64,000 nucleotides of DNA, taken from JAGVSZ01 sp035456405. Its GTDB lineage: Bacteria; Pseudomonadota; Gammaproteobacteria; Burkholderiales; SG8-39. Positions 54,416 to 63,276 of the stretch are shown here, piece by piece. Position numbers and translations under genes: made by a program. Below the pieces are notes generated by a model. The model was not told the DNA's origin. It made no database searches and saw nothing but the letters and a program-made list of their open reading frames with translations. Numbering within the stretch: the stretch's first letter is position 1; each line of letters opens with the position of its first letter. The stretch is taken from NCBI GenBank assembly GCA_035456405.1, contig DATIDG010000084.1:46219-110218 (forward strand), in the 5' to 3' direction.

Positions 54416-55886
54416 ACTGCTGTTGCTGGTGGATGCGCTGGCGCGCGAGAAGAACGTCAACAAGGACGTGGTCTTCGGCGCGCTGGAGCAGGCGATCGGC
54501 TCCGCGACCAAGAAGCGCTTCACCGAGGACGTCGAGGTGCGGGTCGCGATCGACCGCAACACCGGCGAGTACGAATCGTTCCGGCGCTGGCAGGTCGTGC
54601 CCGACGACGCGGTCGAGTTCCCTGCGCACCAGATTCCGCTGTCGAAGGCGAAGGAGGAGTACGGCGACGTCGCCGTCGAGGACTACATCGAGGAGCCGCT
54701 CGAAACGATCGAGTTCGGCCGCATCGGCGCACAGACGGCCAAGCAGGTGATCCTGCAGAAGATCCGCGACGCCGAGCGCGAGCAGCTGCTGCAGGACTTC
54801 CTCGGCCGCGGCGACAAGCTCGCCACCGGCGCGATCAAGCGCATGGAGCGCGGCAACGCCATCATCGAGGTCGGTCGCGTCGAAGCGGTCCTGCCGCGCG
54901 ACCAGATGATCCCGAAGGAGAACCTGCGCGTCGGCGACCGGGTGCGCGCCTACGTCCTGCGCATCGATCGCAGCCTACGCGGTCCGCAGCTGGTCCTCTC
55001 GCGCACCGCGCCCGAGTTCATCATCGAGCTGTTCCGCCTCGAGGTTCCGGAGATCGAGCAGGGCCTGCTCGAGATCAAGTCCGCGGCGCGCGACCCGGGC
55101 GTGCGCGCGAAGATCGCGGTGTTCACCAGCGATCGCCGCATCGATCCGATCGGCACCTGCGTCGGCATGCGCGGCTCGCGCGTCCAAGCGGTGACGCAGG
55201 AGCTGGCCGGCGAGCGCGTCGACATCGTGCTCTGGTCGGAGGATCCGGCGAAGTTCGTGATCGGGGCGCTGGCGCCCGCAGAAGTGTCCGGGATCGTCGT
55301 GGATGAGGAGAAGCACAGCATGGACGTCGTGGTCGACGAGGAGAACCTCGCGATCGCGATTGGCCGCAGCGGCCAGAACGTGCGCCTCGCCTCGGAGCTC
55401 ACCGGCTGGCAGATCAACCTGATGAGCCAGGAGGAGTCGCAGCGCAAGTCGGACGAGGAGTCGGCGTCGGTGCGTGCGCTGTTCGTGGAGAAGCTGGACG
55501 TCGACGAGGACCTCGCCAACCTGCTCATCCAGGAGGGCTTCTCGACTCTCGAGGAGGTGGCTTACGTCCCGATCAACGAGATGCTGGAGATCGAGGGTCT
55601 GGACGAGGCGACGGTGAACGAGCTGCGCAGCCGCGCGAAGGACGCGCTGCTCGTCGAGGAGATTAAGAGCGAGGAATCGATCGAGGGCGTCGAGCAGGAT
55701 CTGCTGGCGCTCGAAGGCATGGACACGAGGCTCGCGGCGAAGCTGGCGGCCGGCGGAGTGAAGACGCGCGACGATCTCGCCGACCTTGCGGTCGACGAAC
55801 TGGTCGAGCTCGGCGGCGTTGACGAGACGCGCGCGAGGGAGTTGATCATGAAGGCCCGCGCCCACTGGTTCGAAGGCGGGGAGTGA
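54405..55886 (+). CDS. nusA: Transcription termination/antitermination factor NusA
   Basis: This 493-aa RNA polymerase-associated factor has an N-terminal polymerase-binding domain, an S1 domain (about residues 135-200; GAIKRMERGNAIIEVGRVEAVLP), two KH domains (CVGMRGSRVQAVTQELAGERVD; IAIGRSGQNVRLASELTGW) and two C-terminal acidic repeats (DLANLLIQEGFSTLEEVAY; DTRLAAKLAAGGVKTRDDLADL). Its length matches the proteobacterial form. GAGAGG stands 8 bases before the ATG inside rimP. Confidence 0.97.
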   Translation: MSRELLLLVDALAREKNVNKDVVFGALEQAIGSATKKRFTEDVEVRVAIDRNTGEYESFRRWQVVPDDAVEFPAHQIPLSKAKEEYGDVAVEDYIEEPLETIEFGRIGAQTAKQVILQKIRDAEREQLLQDFLGRGDKLATGAIKRMERGNAIIEVGRVEAVLPRDQMIPKENLRVGDRVRAYVLRIDRSLRGPQLVLSRTAPEFIIELFRLEVPEIEQGLLEIKSAARDPGVRAKIAVFTSDRRIDPIGTCVGMRGSRVQAVTQELAGERVDIVLWSEDPAKFVIGALAPAEVSGIVVDEEKHSMDVVVDEENLAIAIGRSGQNVRLASELTGWQINLMSQEESQRKSDEESASVRALFVEKLDVDEDLANLLIQEGFSTLEEVAYVPINEMLEIEGLDEATVNELRSRAKDALLVEEIKSEESIEGVEQDLLALEGMDTRLAAKLAAGGVKTRDDLADLAVDELVELGGVDETRARELIMKARAHWFEGGE

Positions 55887-55894
55887 GGTAGCCG

Positions 55895-58414
55895 ATGGCG
55901 ATGACGAGCGTTGCACAGTTCGCCGGCGAGCTGAAAGTCAAGCCGGCGGTGCTGCTCGAGCAGCTGAAGGCGGCCGGGGTCGAGAAGCGACTGGCCGACG
56001 ACACGCTCACCGAGCAGGACAAGACCAAGCTTCTCGAGTACCTGCGCAAGGCGCACGGCGCGACCGACGCGAAGACCAAGATCACGCTCACCCGCAAGCA
56101 GACGAGCGAGATCAAAAAGGCGGACGCATCCGGCAAGTCCCGCACCATCCAGGTCGAGGTGCGCAAGAAGCGCGTGTTCGTGAAGCGTGAGGCGGGCGAG
56201 GCGGCGCCGGCGCCGGAGGTGTCCGCTGCGCCCGCGCTGGCGCCTGTAGTGCCGGCGGTCGACGCCCGAGAAGCGGAGCTCCGCGAACAGGAGCAGCGGC
56301 GCGACGCCGAGCTGGCCGCGCGCCAAGCGGCGGAGATCGCCGAGAAGCAGGAACACGAGCGGCGAATGGCCGAGGTTCGCGAGGCTGAGCAGCGCGCCGC
56401 AGAGGAGGCTGCTAAAGCCGCGGCGCAACCGGTTGCGCCGGCCGATACGACGCTCCACAAGGTTAAGACCGCCGAGGGCGCCGAGAAGAAGGCGAAGAAG
56501 CCGCAGGTCACCGTCTGGAAGGACGAGGCAGCCAAGAAGCGCACGATCAAGACGCGCGGCGACGTCGCCGGTGCGAGCGGGTGGCACCAGCCAAAGGTGG
56601 GCCGGCACCGGCACGCCGAGGAAGCACCGAAGACATTCGCGCCGCCGGCCGAACCGACGATCCGCGACATCCACGTGCCGGAAACCATCACCGTCGGGGA
56701 CCTGGCGCACAAGATGTCGGTCAAGGCGGCCGAAGTCATCAAGTCTCTGATGAAGCTCGGGCAGATGGTGACGATCAACCAGGTGCTCGACCAGGAGACG
56801 GCGATGATCGTCGTCGAGGAGCTCGGGCACAAGGCGATCGCCGCGAAGATCGACGATCCGGAGGCCTATCTCGTGGACGAGGCGGCGCATCACGCGGCCG
56901 AGCTGAAGCCGCGCGCGCCGGTCGTCACCGTCATGGGTCACGTCGACCATGGAAAGACGTCGCTGCTCGACTACATCCGCCGCACCAAGGTCGCGGCCGG
57001 CGAGGCAGGTGGCATCACCCAGCACATCGGCGCATACCACGTGACGACACCGCGTGGCGTCATCACCTTCCTGGACACCCCCGGCCACGAGGCGTTCACC
57101 TCCATGCGCGCGCGCGGAGCGAAGGTCACCGATCTCGTGATCCTGGTCGTAGCGGCCGACGACGGCGTGATGCCGCAGACGATCGAGGCGATCCATCACG
57201 CGAAGGCGGCGAACGTTCCGCTCGTGGTCGCGCTCAACAAGATCGACAAATCCGAGGCAAACCCGGAGCGCGTGAAGCAGGAGCTGGTCGCGCAGGGCGT
57301 CGTTCCGGAAGAATACGGCGGCGAGTCGCCGTTCGTGCCGGTTTCGGCGCGCACTGGTCAGGGCGTGGATGACCTGCTCGAGAACGTCCTGCTGCAGGCC
57401 GAAGTGCTCGAGCTCAAGGCGCCAGTGGACGCGCCCGCGAAAGGTGCGGTCGTCGAGGCGCGTCTGGACAAGGGCAAGGGCCCGGTCGCAACGGTGCTGG
57501 TCCAGTCGGGGACGCTCAAGCGCGGCGATGTGCTCCTTGCCGGAGCGGTGTTCGGCCGCGTGCGCGCGATGCTGGACGAGTCCGGGCAGCCGGTGACCGA
57601 GGCAGGCCCCTCGATTCCGGTGGAGCTGCAGGGCCTCTCCGACGTCCCGAACGCCGGCGACGAGATGGTCGTCCTCGGCGACGAGCGCAAGGCGCGCGAG
57701 ATCGCGCTGTTCCGCCAGGGTAAGTTCCGCGACGTGAAGCTCGCGAGGAAGCAGGCGGCCAAGCTCGAGAACATGTTCGAGCAGATGAAGGAGGACGAAG
57801 TTAAGGTCCTGCCGCTCGTAATCAAGGCCGACGTCCAAGGCTCGCAGGAGGCCCTCGTTCACGCGCTGTCGCGGCTGTCGCACGAAGAGGTGAAGGTCAC
57901 CGTCGTGCATGCCGGTGTCGGGGCCATCACCGAATCGGACGTGAACCTCGCGCTCGCGTCCAAGGCGGTGATCATCGGGTTCAACACCCGCGCCGATGCT
58001 GCGGCGCGCAAGCTCGCCGAGTCCGCAGGCATCGACATCCGCTACTACAACATCATCTACGACGCGGTGGACGAGGTGAAGGCCGCGCTCGGCGGCATGC
58101 TCGCGCCCGAGAAGAAGGAGAACGTGCTCGGGCTGGTCGAGGTGCGACAAGTGTTCCGCATCTCGAAGGTCGGCACCGTGGCGGGTTGCTATGTCACCGA
58201 GGGCCTCGTGCGGCGCGCGGCGAGAGTCCGGGTGCTGCGCGATAACGTGGTGATCCACGACGGCGAGCTCGATTCGTTGAAGCGCTTCAAGGACGACGTG
58301 CGCGAAGTGAAGGCGGGATTCGAGTGCGGCCTGTCGGTGCGTAGCTTCAACGACATCAACGTCGGCGACCAGCTCGAGGTCTACGAAGTCCAGGAAGTCG
58401 CGCGGACGCTCTAG
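55895..58414 (+). CDS. infB: Translation initiation factor IF-2
   Basis: This 839-aa GTPase brings initiator tRNA to the ribosome. It has two N-terminal IF2N modules (VAQFAGELKVKPAVLLEQLK at the start; ITVGDLAHKMSVKAAEVIK at about 265) separated by a long charged Ala/Glu/Lys-rich linker. The G domain begins at about 346 (GHVDHGKTSLLDYI, DTPGHEAF, NKID). Domains II-IV follow, including VGTVAGCYVTEGLVRR near the end. It starts 8 bases after nusA. Confidence 0.98.
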   Translation: MAMTSVAQFAGELKVKPAVLLEQLKAAGVEKRLADDTLTEQDKTKLLEYLRKAHGATDAKTKITLTRKQTSEIKKADASGKSRTIQVEVRKKRVFVKREAGEAAPAPEVSAAPALAPVVPAVDAREAELREQEQRRDAELAARQAAEIAEKQEHERRMAEVREAEQRAAEEAAKAAAQPVAPADTTLHKVKTAEGAEKKAKKPQVTVWKDEAAKKRTIKTRGDVAGASGWHQPKVGRHRHAEEAPKTFAPPAEPTIRDIHVPETITVGDLAHKMSVKAAEVIKSLMKLGQMVTINQVLDQETAMIVVEELGHKAIAAKIDDPEAYLVDEAAHHAAELKPRAPVVTVMGHVDHGKTSLLDYIRRTKVAAGEAGGITQHIGAYHVTTPRGVITFLDTPGHEAFTSMRARGAKVTDLVILVVAADDGVMPQTIEAIHHAKAANVPLVVALNKIDKSEANPERVKQELVAQGVVPEEYGGESPFVPVSARTGQGVDDLLENVLLQAEVLELKAPVDAPAKGAVVEARLDKGKGPVATVLVQSGTLKRGDVLLAGAVFGRVRAMLDESGQPVTEAGPSIPVELQGLSDVPNAGDEMVVLGDERKAREIALFRQGKFRDVKLARKQAAKLENMFEQMKEDEVKVLPLVIKADVQGSQEALVHALSRLSHEEVKVTVVHAGVGAITESDVNLALASKAVIIGFNTRADAAARKLAESAGIDIRYYNIIYDAVDEVKAALGGMLAPEKKENVLGLVEVRQVFRISKVGTVAGCYVTEGLVRRAARVRVLRDNVVIHDGELDSLKRFKDDVREVKAGFECGLSVRSFNDINVGDQLEVYEVQEVARTL

Positions 58415-58437
58415 CGCGGTCTCACAGCCGTTCGGCC

Positions 58438-58830
58438 ATGGCCAATGTCCAGCGGCTGCGCCGCGTCGCCGACCAGATCCAGCGCGAGCTGTCCGACATC
58501 CTGCGCACGGAGCTCAAGGACCCCCGCGTCGGGATGGTCACGCTCACCGGCGTCGAGGTCTCGCCCGATCTCGCGCACGCCAAGGTGTTCTTCACTTCGC
58601 TCGCCGACGCGGGGCAGCGCGGAGAGGCGCACGCAGGGCTCAGGCGGGCGAGCGGCTTTCTGCGCTCGATGCTGGGTGCGCGCCTGAAGGTCCACAACAC
58701 GCCCGAGCTGCACTTCGTCTACGACGAATCGGTGGAGTCGGGCATCCGGCTGACGCATCTCATCGAGGAAGCAGTGGCGTCGGACGTCGCCCGCGCCAAG
58801 CCGCGCCGCCGCTCGTCCCGGACGCGTTGA
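58438..58830 (+). CDS. rbfA: Ribosome-binding factor A
   Basis: This 130-aa KH-type protein assists 30S maturation. Conserved blocks are RLRRVADQIQRELSDILRTELKDPRVGMVTLTGVEVSPDLAHAKVFF, split here only by spacing, and ASGFLRSMLGARLKVHNTPELHFVYDES. The C-terminal tail is arginine rich. Its TGA overlaps the TTG start of truB. Confidence 0.97.
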   Translation: MANVQRLRRVADQIQRELSDILRTELKDPRVGMVTLTGVEVSPDLAHAKVFFTSLADAGQRGEAHAGLRRASGFLRSMLGARLKVHNTPELHFVYDESVESGIRLTHLIEEAVASDVARAKPRRRSSRTR

Positions 58831-59765
58831 GTCCGGAGCGCGCGCCGGTGGGAGCGCGAGCGCCGCGGATCGAGTGGCGCCGGGTCGACGGCGTGCTGCT
58901 GCTCGACAAGCCGCACGGGCTGACGTCCAACGCGGCGTTGCAGCGGGTGCGCCGGCTGTTCCGCGCCGAGCGCGCCGGGCACACGGGCACCCTCGATCCG
59001 CTCGCGACCGGGTTACTGCCGGTGCTCCTGGGTGACGCGACCAAGTTTGGCGGCGAGCTGCTGGACGCGGACAAGCGCTACCGGGCGAGCATCGTTCTCG
59101 GTGTGCGCACCTCGACGGGCGACGCGGAAGGGGAGGTGATCGAACGCCGCCCGGTCGCCGTGGACCGGAGCGACCTCGACGCGGTGCTGCCGCGATTCGT
59201 GGGCCGGATCGAACAGACGCCGCCGATGTACTCCGCGCTGAAGCGCGCCGGCCGGCCCCTCTACGCCTATGCTCGGGCGGGGGAAACGGTAGAGCGGGCC
59301 GCGCGGGTGGTGAGGATCCACGCGCTGAGCGTCGAAGCCTTCTCGGCAGACCGGCTCCGGATCGACGTCCGTTGCAGCAAGGGGACCTACATCCGGACGC
59401 TGGCGGAGGACATCGGCGCCGCCCTCGGCTGCGGCGCGCACCTTGCGGGGCTCGAGCGCACGGAAGTCGGCCCGTTCCGGCTGGCCGACGCTCACACCCT
59501 CGCCGCGCTCGAGGCGGTGACGGAGGCGGATCTGCTCCGGATGCTGCTCGAGGTCGACGTCCTGCTGTCCGAGCTACCGGCGATCACCCTGGAGCCGGCC
59601 GCAGCGGCACGTTTTGCGCATGGCCAGCCGGTCGCGGCATCCCCCGCCGCCCCCGCCGGGCGGCTCCGGGCTTACGACCCGAGCGGAACCCTCCTGGGCG
59701 TTGGGGACTGCGGGACGGACGGCTGGGTGCGACCGCGCCGGCTGCTCCGGCAGGAGGCTGACTAG
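58827..59765 (+). CDS. truB: tRNA pseudouridine(55) synthase TruB
   Basis: This 312-aa enzyme makes pseudouridine-55 in tRNAs. The catalytic Asp57 lies in GHTGTLDPLATGLLPV, preceded by GVLLLDKPHGLTSN. QTPPMYSALKRAGRPLY, RCSKGTYIRTLAEDIG and a C-terminal PUA-like region follow. TTG 58827 overlaps the rbfA stop codon by 3 bases (TTGA); the N-terminal 15 residues are not conserved, so a start further in is possible. Confidence 0.95.
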   Translation: MSPERAPVGARAPRIEWRRVDGVLLLDKPHGLTSNAALQRVRRLFRAERAGHTGTLDPLATGLLPVLLGDATKFGGELLDADKRYRASIVLGVRTSTGDAEGEVIERRPVAVDRSDLDAVLPRFVGRIEQTPPMYSALKRAGRPLYAYARAGETVERAARVVRIHALSVEAFSADRLRIDVRCSKGTYIRTLAEDIGAALGCGAHLAGLERTEVGPFRLADAHTLAALEAVTEADLLRMLLEVDVLLSELPAITLEPAAAARFAHGQPVAASPAAPAGRLRAYDPSGTLLGVGDCGTDGWVRPRRLLRQEAD

Positions 59766-59767
59766 GC

Positions 59768-59797
59768 TTGTGAACACCCTTGATTCCGAGCTAGAAT
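59768..59797 (+). promoter_or_regulatory. Promoter TTGTGA-N18-TAGAAT for rpsO
   Basis: TTGTGA (59768-59773) and TAGAAT (59792-59797) are 18 bases apart, 24 bases before the rpsO ATG. The AGGAG-like GGGAGAGAG follows as ribosome binding site. Confidence 0.6.
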
Positions 59798-59820
59798 TTC
59801 GTGTTTCCGGGAGAGAGTGC

Positions 59821-60090
59821 ATGGCTGTAACCACCGCCGAGAAGGCGAAGATCGTCGAGACGCATCAGCGCAAGCCGGGCGACACCGGCTCGCCCGAGGT
59901 GCAGATTGCGCTCCTTACGTCCCGCATCAACGGACTGACCGAGCACTTCAAGTCCCATGTCAAGGACCATCACTCGCGGCGCGGGCTGCTGAAGATGGTC
60001 AGCCAGCGGCGCAAGATGCTGGACTACCTCAAGCGGACCGACTCCGAGAACTACCGCAAACTCATCGAGCAGCTTGGCCTCCGCAAGTGA
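59821..60090 (+). CDS. rpsO: 30S ribosomal protein S15
   Basis: This 89-aa primary 16S rRNA-binding protein has all family blocks: TTAEKAKIVETHQRKPGDTGSPEVQ, LTSRINGLTEHFKSHVKDHHSRRGLL and RRKMLDYLKRTDSENYRKLIEQLGLRK, quoted in parts. The terminator at 60099-60136 separates it from pnp, as in E. coli where rpsO and pnp are partly independent. Confidence 0.98.
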   Translation: MAVTTAEKAKIVETHQRKPGDTGSPEVQIALLTSRINGLTEHFKSHVKDHHSRRGLLKMVSQRRKMLDYLKRTDSENYRKLIEQLGLRK

Positions 60091-60098
60091 CTTCCCCG

Positions 60099-60136
60099 AC
60101 GCCCACGCGGTCCGCACCCGTGGGCGTTGTACTTTT
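60099..60136 (+). terminator. rpsO-pnp intergenic terminator
   Basis: A 9-bp perfect stem (60099-60107 with 60119-60127) with an 11-base loop is followed by TGTACTTTT. It likely ends most rpsO transcripts; hairpins at this place are also RNase processing sites in pnp control. Confidence 0.7.
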
Positions 60137-60223
60137 CATCGTCCTAGCGTCTCCCGCCGCCCCGGAACGAGCGCGCCTGCGCGTGCCGGCCGCCGGCCGC
60201 GCGGCCGCTGAGCAGGAAAGGAG

Positions 60224-62338
60224 ATGGCAGTGAATCCAGTAAAGAAGACTTTCGCCTACGGCGCGCATCAGGTGACGCTGGAGACCGGCGAGATCGCACG
60301 CCAGGCGGGCGGCGCGGTGCTCGTCAACATGGACGACAGCGTCGTGCTCTGCTCGGTCGTCGGCTCGAAGCAGGTGCGCCCGGGGCAGGACTTCCTCCCG
60401 CTAACCGTCGACTACATCGAGAAGTACTACGCCGCGGGCAAGATTCCCGGCGGCTTCTTCAAACGCGAGGCACGGCCGTCGGAGAAGGACGTCCTTACGT
60501 CGCGCCTCATCGACCGGCCCATCCGGCCGCTTTTCCCGGAGGGCTTCTACCACGAGGTTCAGGTCGTCGCGACCGTGCTGTCGTGCAACCCCGAGGTCGA
60601 CCCGGACATCCCGGCGATGATCGGCGTCTCGGCGGCCCTCACCCTCTCGGGCATCCCGTTCAACGGTCCGATCGGCGCGGCGCGCGTCGGCTATCTCGAC
60701 GGCCAGTACGTCCTGAACCCGACCGCGACGCAGCTCAAGTCGAGCAACCTCAACCTCGTCGTGGCGGGGACCGAGCACGCGGTCCTAATGGTGGAGTCCG
60801 AGGCGCAGGAACTGTCCGAGGAGGTGATGCTCGGCGCCGTCGTGTTCGGCCACCAGCAGATGCAGACCGCGATCAACGCGATCAACGAGCTCGCCGACGA
60901 GGCCGGCAAGCCGGCCTGGGACTGGCAGCCGCCGGCCGCGGAGGCCACTCTCGTGGCCCGGGCTGCCGAGCTGGCGGAAGCCGATCTGCGCGCAGCATTC
61001 AGCATCAAGCAGAAGCAGGCCCGCAACGCCCGCCTGGAGGACATCCGCAGGCGCGTGCTCGAAGCGCTGGCGGCGGGCGAGAACCCGCCCGAATCGAATC
61101 ACGTCAAGGACCTGCTGTTCAACCTCGAGGCGAAGATCGTCCGCAACCAGATCCTGGACGGCGAAGCGCGCATCGACGGGCGCGACACCCGGACCGTGCG
61201 TCCGATCTCGGTCCGGGTCGGCGTCCTTCCCCGCACCCACGGCTCGGCGCTCTTCACGCGCGGCGAGACGCAGGCGCTCGTGGTGGCGACGCTCGGCACC
61301 GGGCGCGACGAGCAGATCATCGACGCGATCCAGGGCGAGTACAAGGAGCGGTTCATGCTCCACTACAACATGCCGCCCTACGCGACCGGCGAGACCGGCC
61401 GCATGGGCGCCCCGAAGCGGCGCGAGGTCGGGCACGGCCGGCTCGCCAAGCGCGCGCTGGCAGCGATGCTGCCGCCGCAGGAAGAGTTCGCCTATTCCAT
61501 CCGCGTCGTTTCCGAGATCACCGAGTCGAACGGCTCGTCGTCGATGGCGAGCGTCTGCGGTGGCAGCCTGGCGCTCATGGATGCGGGCGTCCCGCTCAAG
61601 GCACACGTCGCCGGTATCGCGATGGGCCTGATCAAGGAGGGCAACCGCTTCGCCGTGCTGACCGACATTCTCGGCGACGAGGATCACCTCGGCGACATGG
61701 ACTTCAAGGTGGCCGGCACCGAGCGCGGGATCACCGCGCTGCAGATGGACATCAAGATCGAGGGGATCACGAAGGAGATCATGCAGGTCGCGCTGCTGCA
61801 GGCGCGCGAAGGGCGCATGCACATCCTCGACCTGATGAAGCAGGCGCTGGAGGGGTCGCGCACCGAGATTTCGAGCTTCGCGCCGCGCATCATCAAGCTG
61901 AAGATCAATCCCGAGAAGATCCGCGACGTGATCGGTAAAGGCGGCATAGTGGTGCGCGGGATCCAGGAGGAGACCGGCACGACGATCGAGATCGGGGACG
62001 ACGGCACCATCAGCATCGCCTGCGTCAGCATGGAGGGCGGCGAGGCGGCCAAGAAGAAGATCGAGGAGATCGTCGCGGAGGTAGAGATCGGCAAGATCTA
62101 CAACGGGACGGTGCTGCGCCTGCTCGACTTCGGCGCGATCGTGAGCCTGCTTCCCGGCAAGGACGGCCTGCTGCACATCTCGCAGATCAGCCACCAGCGC
62201 GTCGCGAGCGTGGCCGATCACCTCAAGGAAGGCCAACAGGTGAAGGTCAAGGTGCTCGAAGCGGACGAGAAGGGCCGCGTGCGCCTGTCGATGAAAGCCG
62301 TCGCCGAGCAGGAGAAGACCGCAGAGACCTCGCAGTAG
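60224..62338 (+). CDS. pnp: Polyribonucleotide nucleotidyltransferase (PNPase)
   Basis: This 704-aa phosphorolytic 3'-5' exoribonuclease of the degradosome has two RNase PH domains (RPSEKDVLTSRLIDRPIRPLFP; LFTRGETQALVVATLGTG, PKRREVGHGRLAKRAL), with the second holding the catalytic site. A KH domain (IGKGGIVVRGIQEETG, about residue 570) and an S1 domain (GTVLRLLDFGAIVSLLPGKDG) follow. AAAGGAG precedes the ATG. It ends at a bidirectional terminator shared with dksA. Confidence 0.98.
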   Translation: MAVNPVKKTFAYGAHQVTLETGEIARQAGGAVLVNMDDSVVLCSVVGSKQVRPGQDFLPLTVDYIEKYYAAGKIPGGFFKREARPSEKDVLTSRLIDRPIRPLFPEGFYHEVQVVATVLSCNPEVDPDIPAMIGVSAALTLSGIPFNGPIGAARVGYLDGQYVLNPTATQLKSSNLNLVVAGTEHAVLMVESEAQELSEEVMLGAVVFGHQQMQTAINAINELADEAGKPAWDWQPPAAEATLVARAAELAEADLRAAFSIKQKQARNARLEDIRRRVLEALAAGENPPESNHVKDLLFNLEAKIVRNQILDGEARIDGRDTRTVRPISVRVGVLPRTHGSALFTRGETQALVVATLGTGRDEQIIDAIQGEYKERFMLHYNMPPYATGETGRMGAPKRREVGHGRLAKRALAAMLPPQEEFAYSIRVVSEITESNGSSSMASVCGGSLALMDAGVPLKAHVAGIAMGLIKEGNRFAVLTDILGDEDHLGDMDFKVAGTERGITALQMDIKIEGITKEIMQVALLQAREGRMHILDLMKQALEGSRTEISSFAPRIIKLKINPEKIRDVIGKGGIVVRGIQEETGTTIEIGDDGTISIACVSMEGGEAAKKKIEEIVAEVEIGKIYNGTVLRLLDFGAIVSLLPGKDGLLHISQISHQRVASVADHLKEGQQVKVKVLEADEKGRVRLSMKAVAEQEKTAETSQ

Positions 62339-62358
62339 GAGGGCGGCCGCAGAAACGC

Positions 62359-62390
62359 GAAGGGGCGCCGCACGGCGCCCCTTCTTGTCT
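62359..62390. terminator. Bidirectional terminator between pnp and dksA
   Basis: An 11-bp GC-rich perfect stem (62359-62369 with 62374-62384) with a 4-base loop is followed on the plus strand by TTGTCT. It lies between convergent pnp and dksA and can serve both, though the U-tract is short. Confidence 0.8.
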
Positions 62391-62401
62391 CGGGAAACTG
62401 G

Positions 62402-62827
62402 CTACTTCGCGACCTGTCGTTCGCGCATCTCGTCGAGCGTCTTGCAGTCGATGCACAGCGTGGCGGTCGGCCGGGCCTCCAGGCGCTTCAGGCCGATCTC
62501 CGCCCCGCAGCTCTCGCAGTAGCCGTAGTCCTCCGCGTCGATGCGCCCGATCGTCTCGTCGATCTTCTTGATCAGCTTGCGCTCGCGGTCGCGGTTGCGC
62601 AGTTCGAGCGCCATGTCCGACTCCTGGCTCGCCCGGTCGTTCGGGTCCGCGAACACGGTCTGGTCGTCCTGCATCTGGTGCACCGTGCGCTCGATGTCCG
62701 CGGACAGCTCCTCACGCAGCGCCCTCAGCATCTCCTTGAAGTGCGCGCGCTGGCGCGCGCACATGTAATCCTCGCCCTTCTTCGGGACGTAGGGCGGGAA
62801 CTGCTTCCGAAGCGATTCGACCGGCAT
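62402..62827 (-). CDS. dksA: RNA polymerase-binding transcription factor DksA
   Basis: This 141-aa secondary-channel factor works with ppGpp on rRNA and amino-acid promoters. It has the coiled-coil region (HFKEMLRALREELSADIERT to RERKLIKKIDETIGRID) with the DPNDRASQESD tip containing the functional acidic residues. The zinc finger CESCGAEIGLKRLEARPT..CIDCK follows. ATG 62827 has AGGAGG upstream; a longer open frame runs through the promoter and is not used. Confidence 0.97.
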   Translation of the reverse strand: MPVESLRKQFPPYVPKKGEDYMCARQRAHFKEMLRALREELSADIERTVHQMQDDQTVFADPNDRASQESDMALELRNRDRERKLIKKIDETIGRIDAEDYGYCESCGAEIGLKRLEARPTATLCIDCKTLDEMRERQVAK

Positions 62828-62865
62828 TCGGAGTACCTCCTGAGGCGCTCCAGAAAGGATGGCGC

Positions 62866-62894
62866 TTGATACCAGAACCCGGGGGTGCCGGCAA
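62866..62894 (-). promoter_or_regulatory. dksA promoter TTGCCG-N17-TATCAA
   Basis: On the minus strand, TTGCCG (62889-62894) and TATCAA (62866-62871) are 17 bases apart, placing the start about 30 bases before the dksA ATG. Confidence 0.55.
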
Positions 62895-62933
62895 GGCAAA
62901 TAATCCCAAGCGCCGGCCGCCTCGCCTCCCGGT

Positions 62934-62963
62934 TTGACCGTCCCACGCCGGCACGCGTAGAAT
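62934..62963 (+). promoter_or_regulatory. tRNA operon promoter TTGACC-N18-TAGAAT
   Basis: TTGACC (62934-62939) and TAGAAT (62958-62963) are 18 bases apart, with the tRNA-Pro 5' end 11 bases downstream. A GC-rich stretch after the -10 (CCGCAC) resembles a stringent discriminator, of interest beside dksA. Confidence 0.7.
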
Positions 62964-62974
62964 TCCGCACCTTT

Positions 62975-63051
62975 CGGGGTGTGGCGCAGCCTGGTAGCGC
63001 GCTTGCTTTGGGAGCAAGATGTCGGGAGTTCGAATCTCTCCACCCCGACCA
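62975..63051 (+). tRNA. tRNA-Pro (anticodon TGG)
   Basis: A full cloverleaf is visible: 7-bp acceptor stem (CGGGGTG with CACCCCG), D arm, anticodon stem CTTGC/GCAAG with loop TTTGGGA, T arm with TTCGAAT, and encoded ACCA at the 3' end. The anticodon TGG reads proline codons. Confidence 0.97.
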
Positions 63052-63082
63052 GGTTGCGATTGCGTTCGACAGGTCCGGTCAG

Positions 63083-63159
63083 GCGCCCGTAGCTCAACCG
63101 GATAGAGCACCGGCCTTCTAAGCCGGCGGTTACAGGTTCGAGTCCTGTCGGGCGCGCCA
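63083..63159 (+). tRNA. tRNA-Arg (anticodon TCT)
   Basis: Acceptor stem GCGCCCG pairs with CGGGCGC; anticodon stem CCGGC/GCCGG encloses CTTCTAA with anticodon TCT; the T loop is TTCGAGT; CCA is encoded. It decodes AGA, a rare codon in this GC-rich genome, and AGG by wobble. Confidence 0.97.
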
Positions 63160-63173
63160 GTCCAGGTTTCGAT

Positions 63174-63249
63174 GGTGGCTATAGCTCAGGGGTAGAGCAT
63201 TGGATTGTGATTCCAAGGGTCGTGGGTTCGATACCCACTAGCCACCCCA
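63174..63249 (+). tRNA. tRNA-His (anticodon GTG)
   Basis: Acceptor stem GTGGCTA pairs with TAGCCAC, with the extra G at -1 (63174) opposite a discriminator C, the identity element of tRNA-His. The anticodon stem TTGGA/TCCAA holds TTGTGAT with anticodon GTG; CCA is encoded. Confidence 0.97.
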
Positions 63250-63276
63250 AACTCCCCTTCTTCCAATCTCCCAATC

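Noticed and set aside
55562..58258. 898-codon open frame opposite infB and the nusA end
   Set aside because: Shadow of infB; leucine/arginine/aspartate-rich low-complexity product with no domain.
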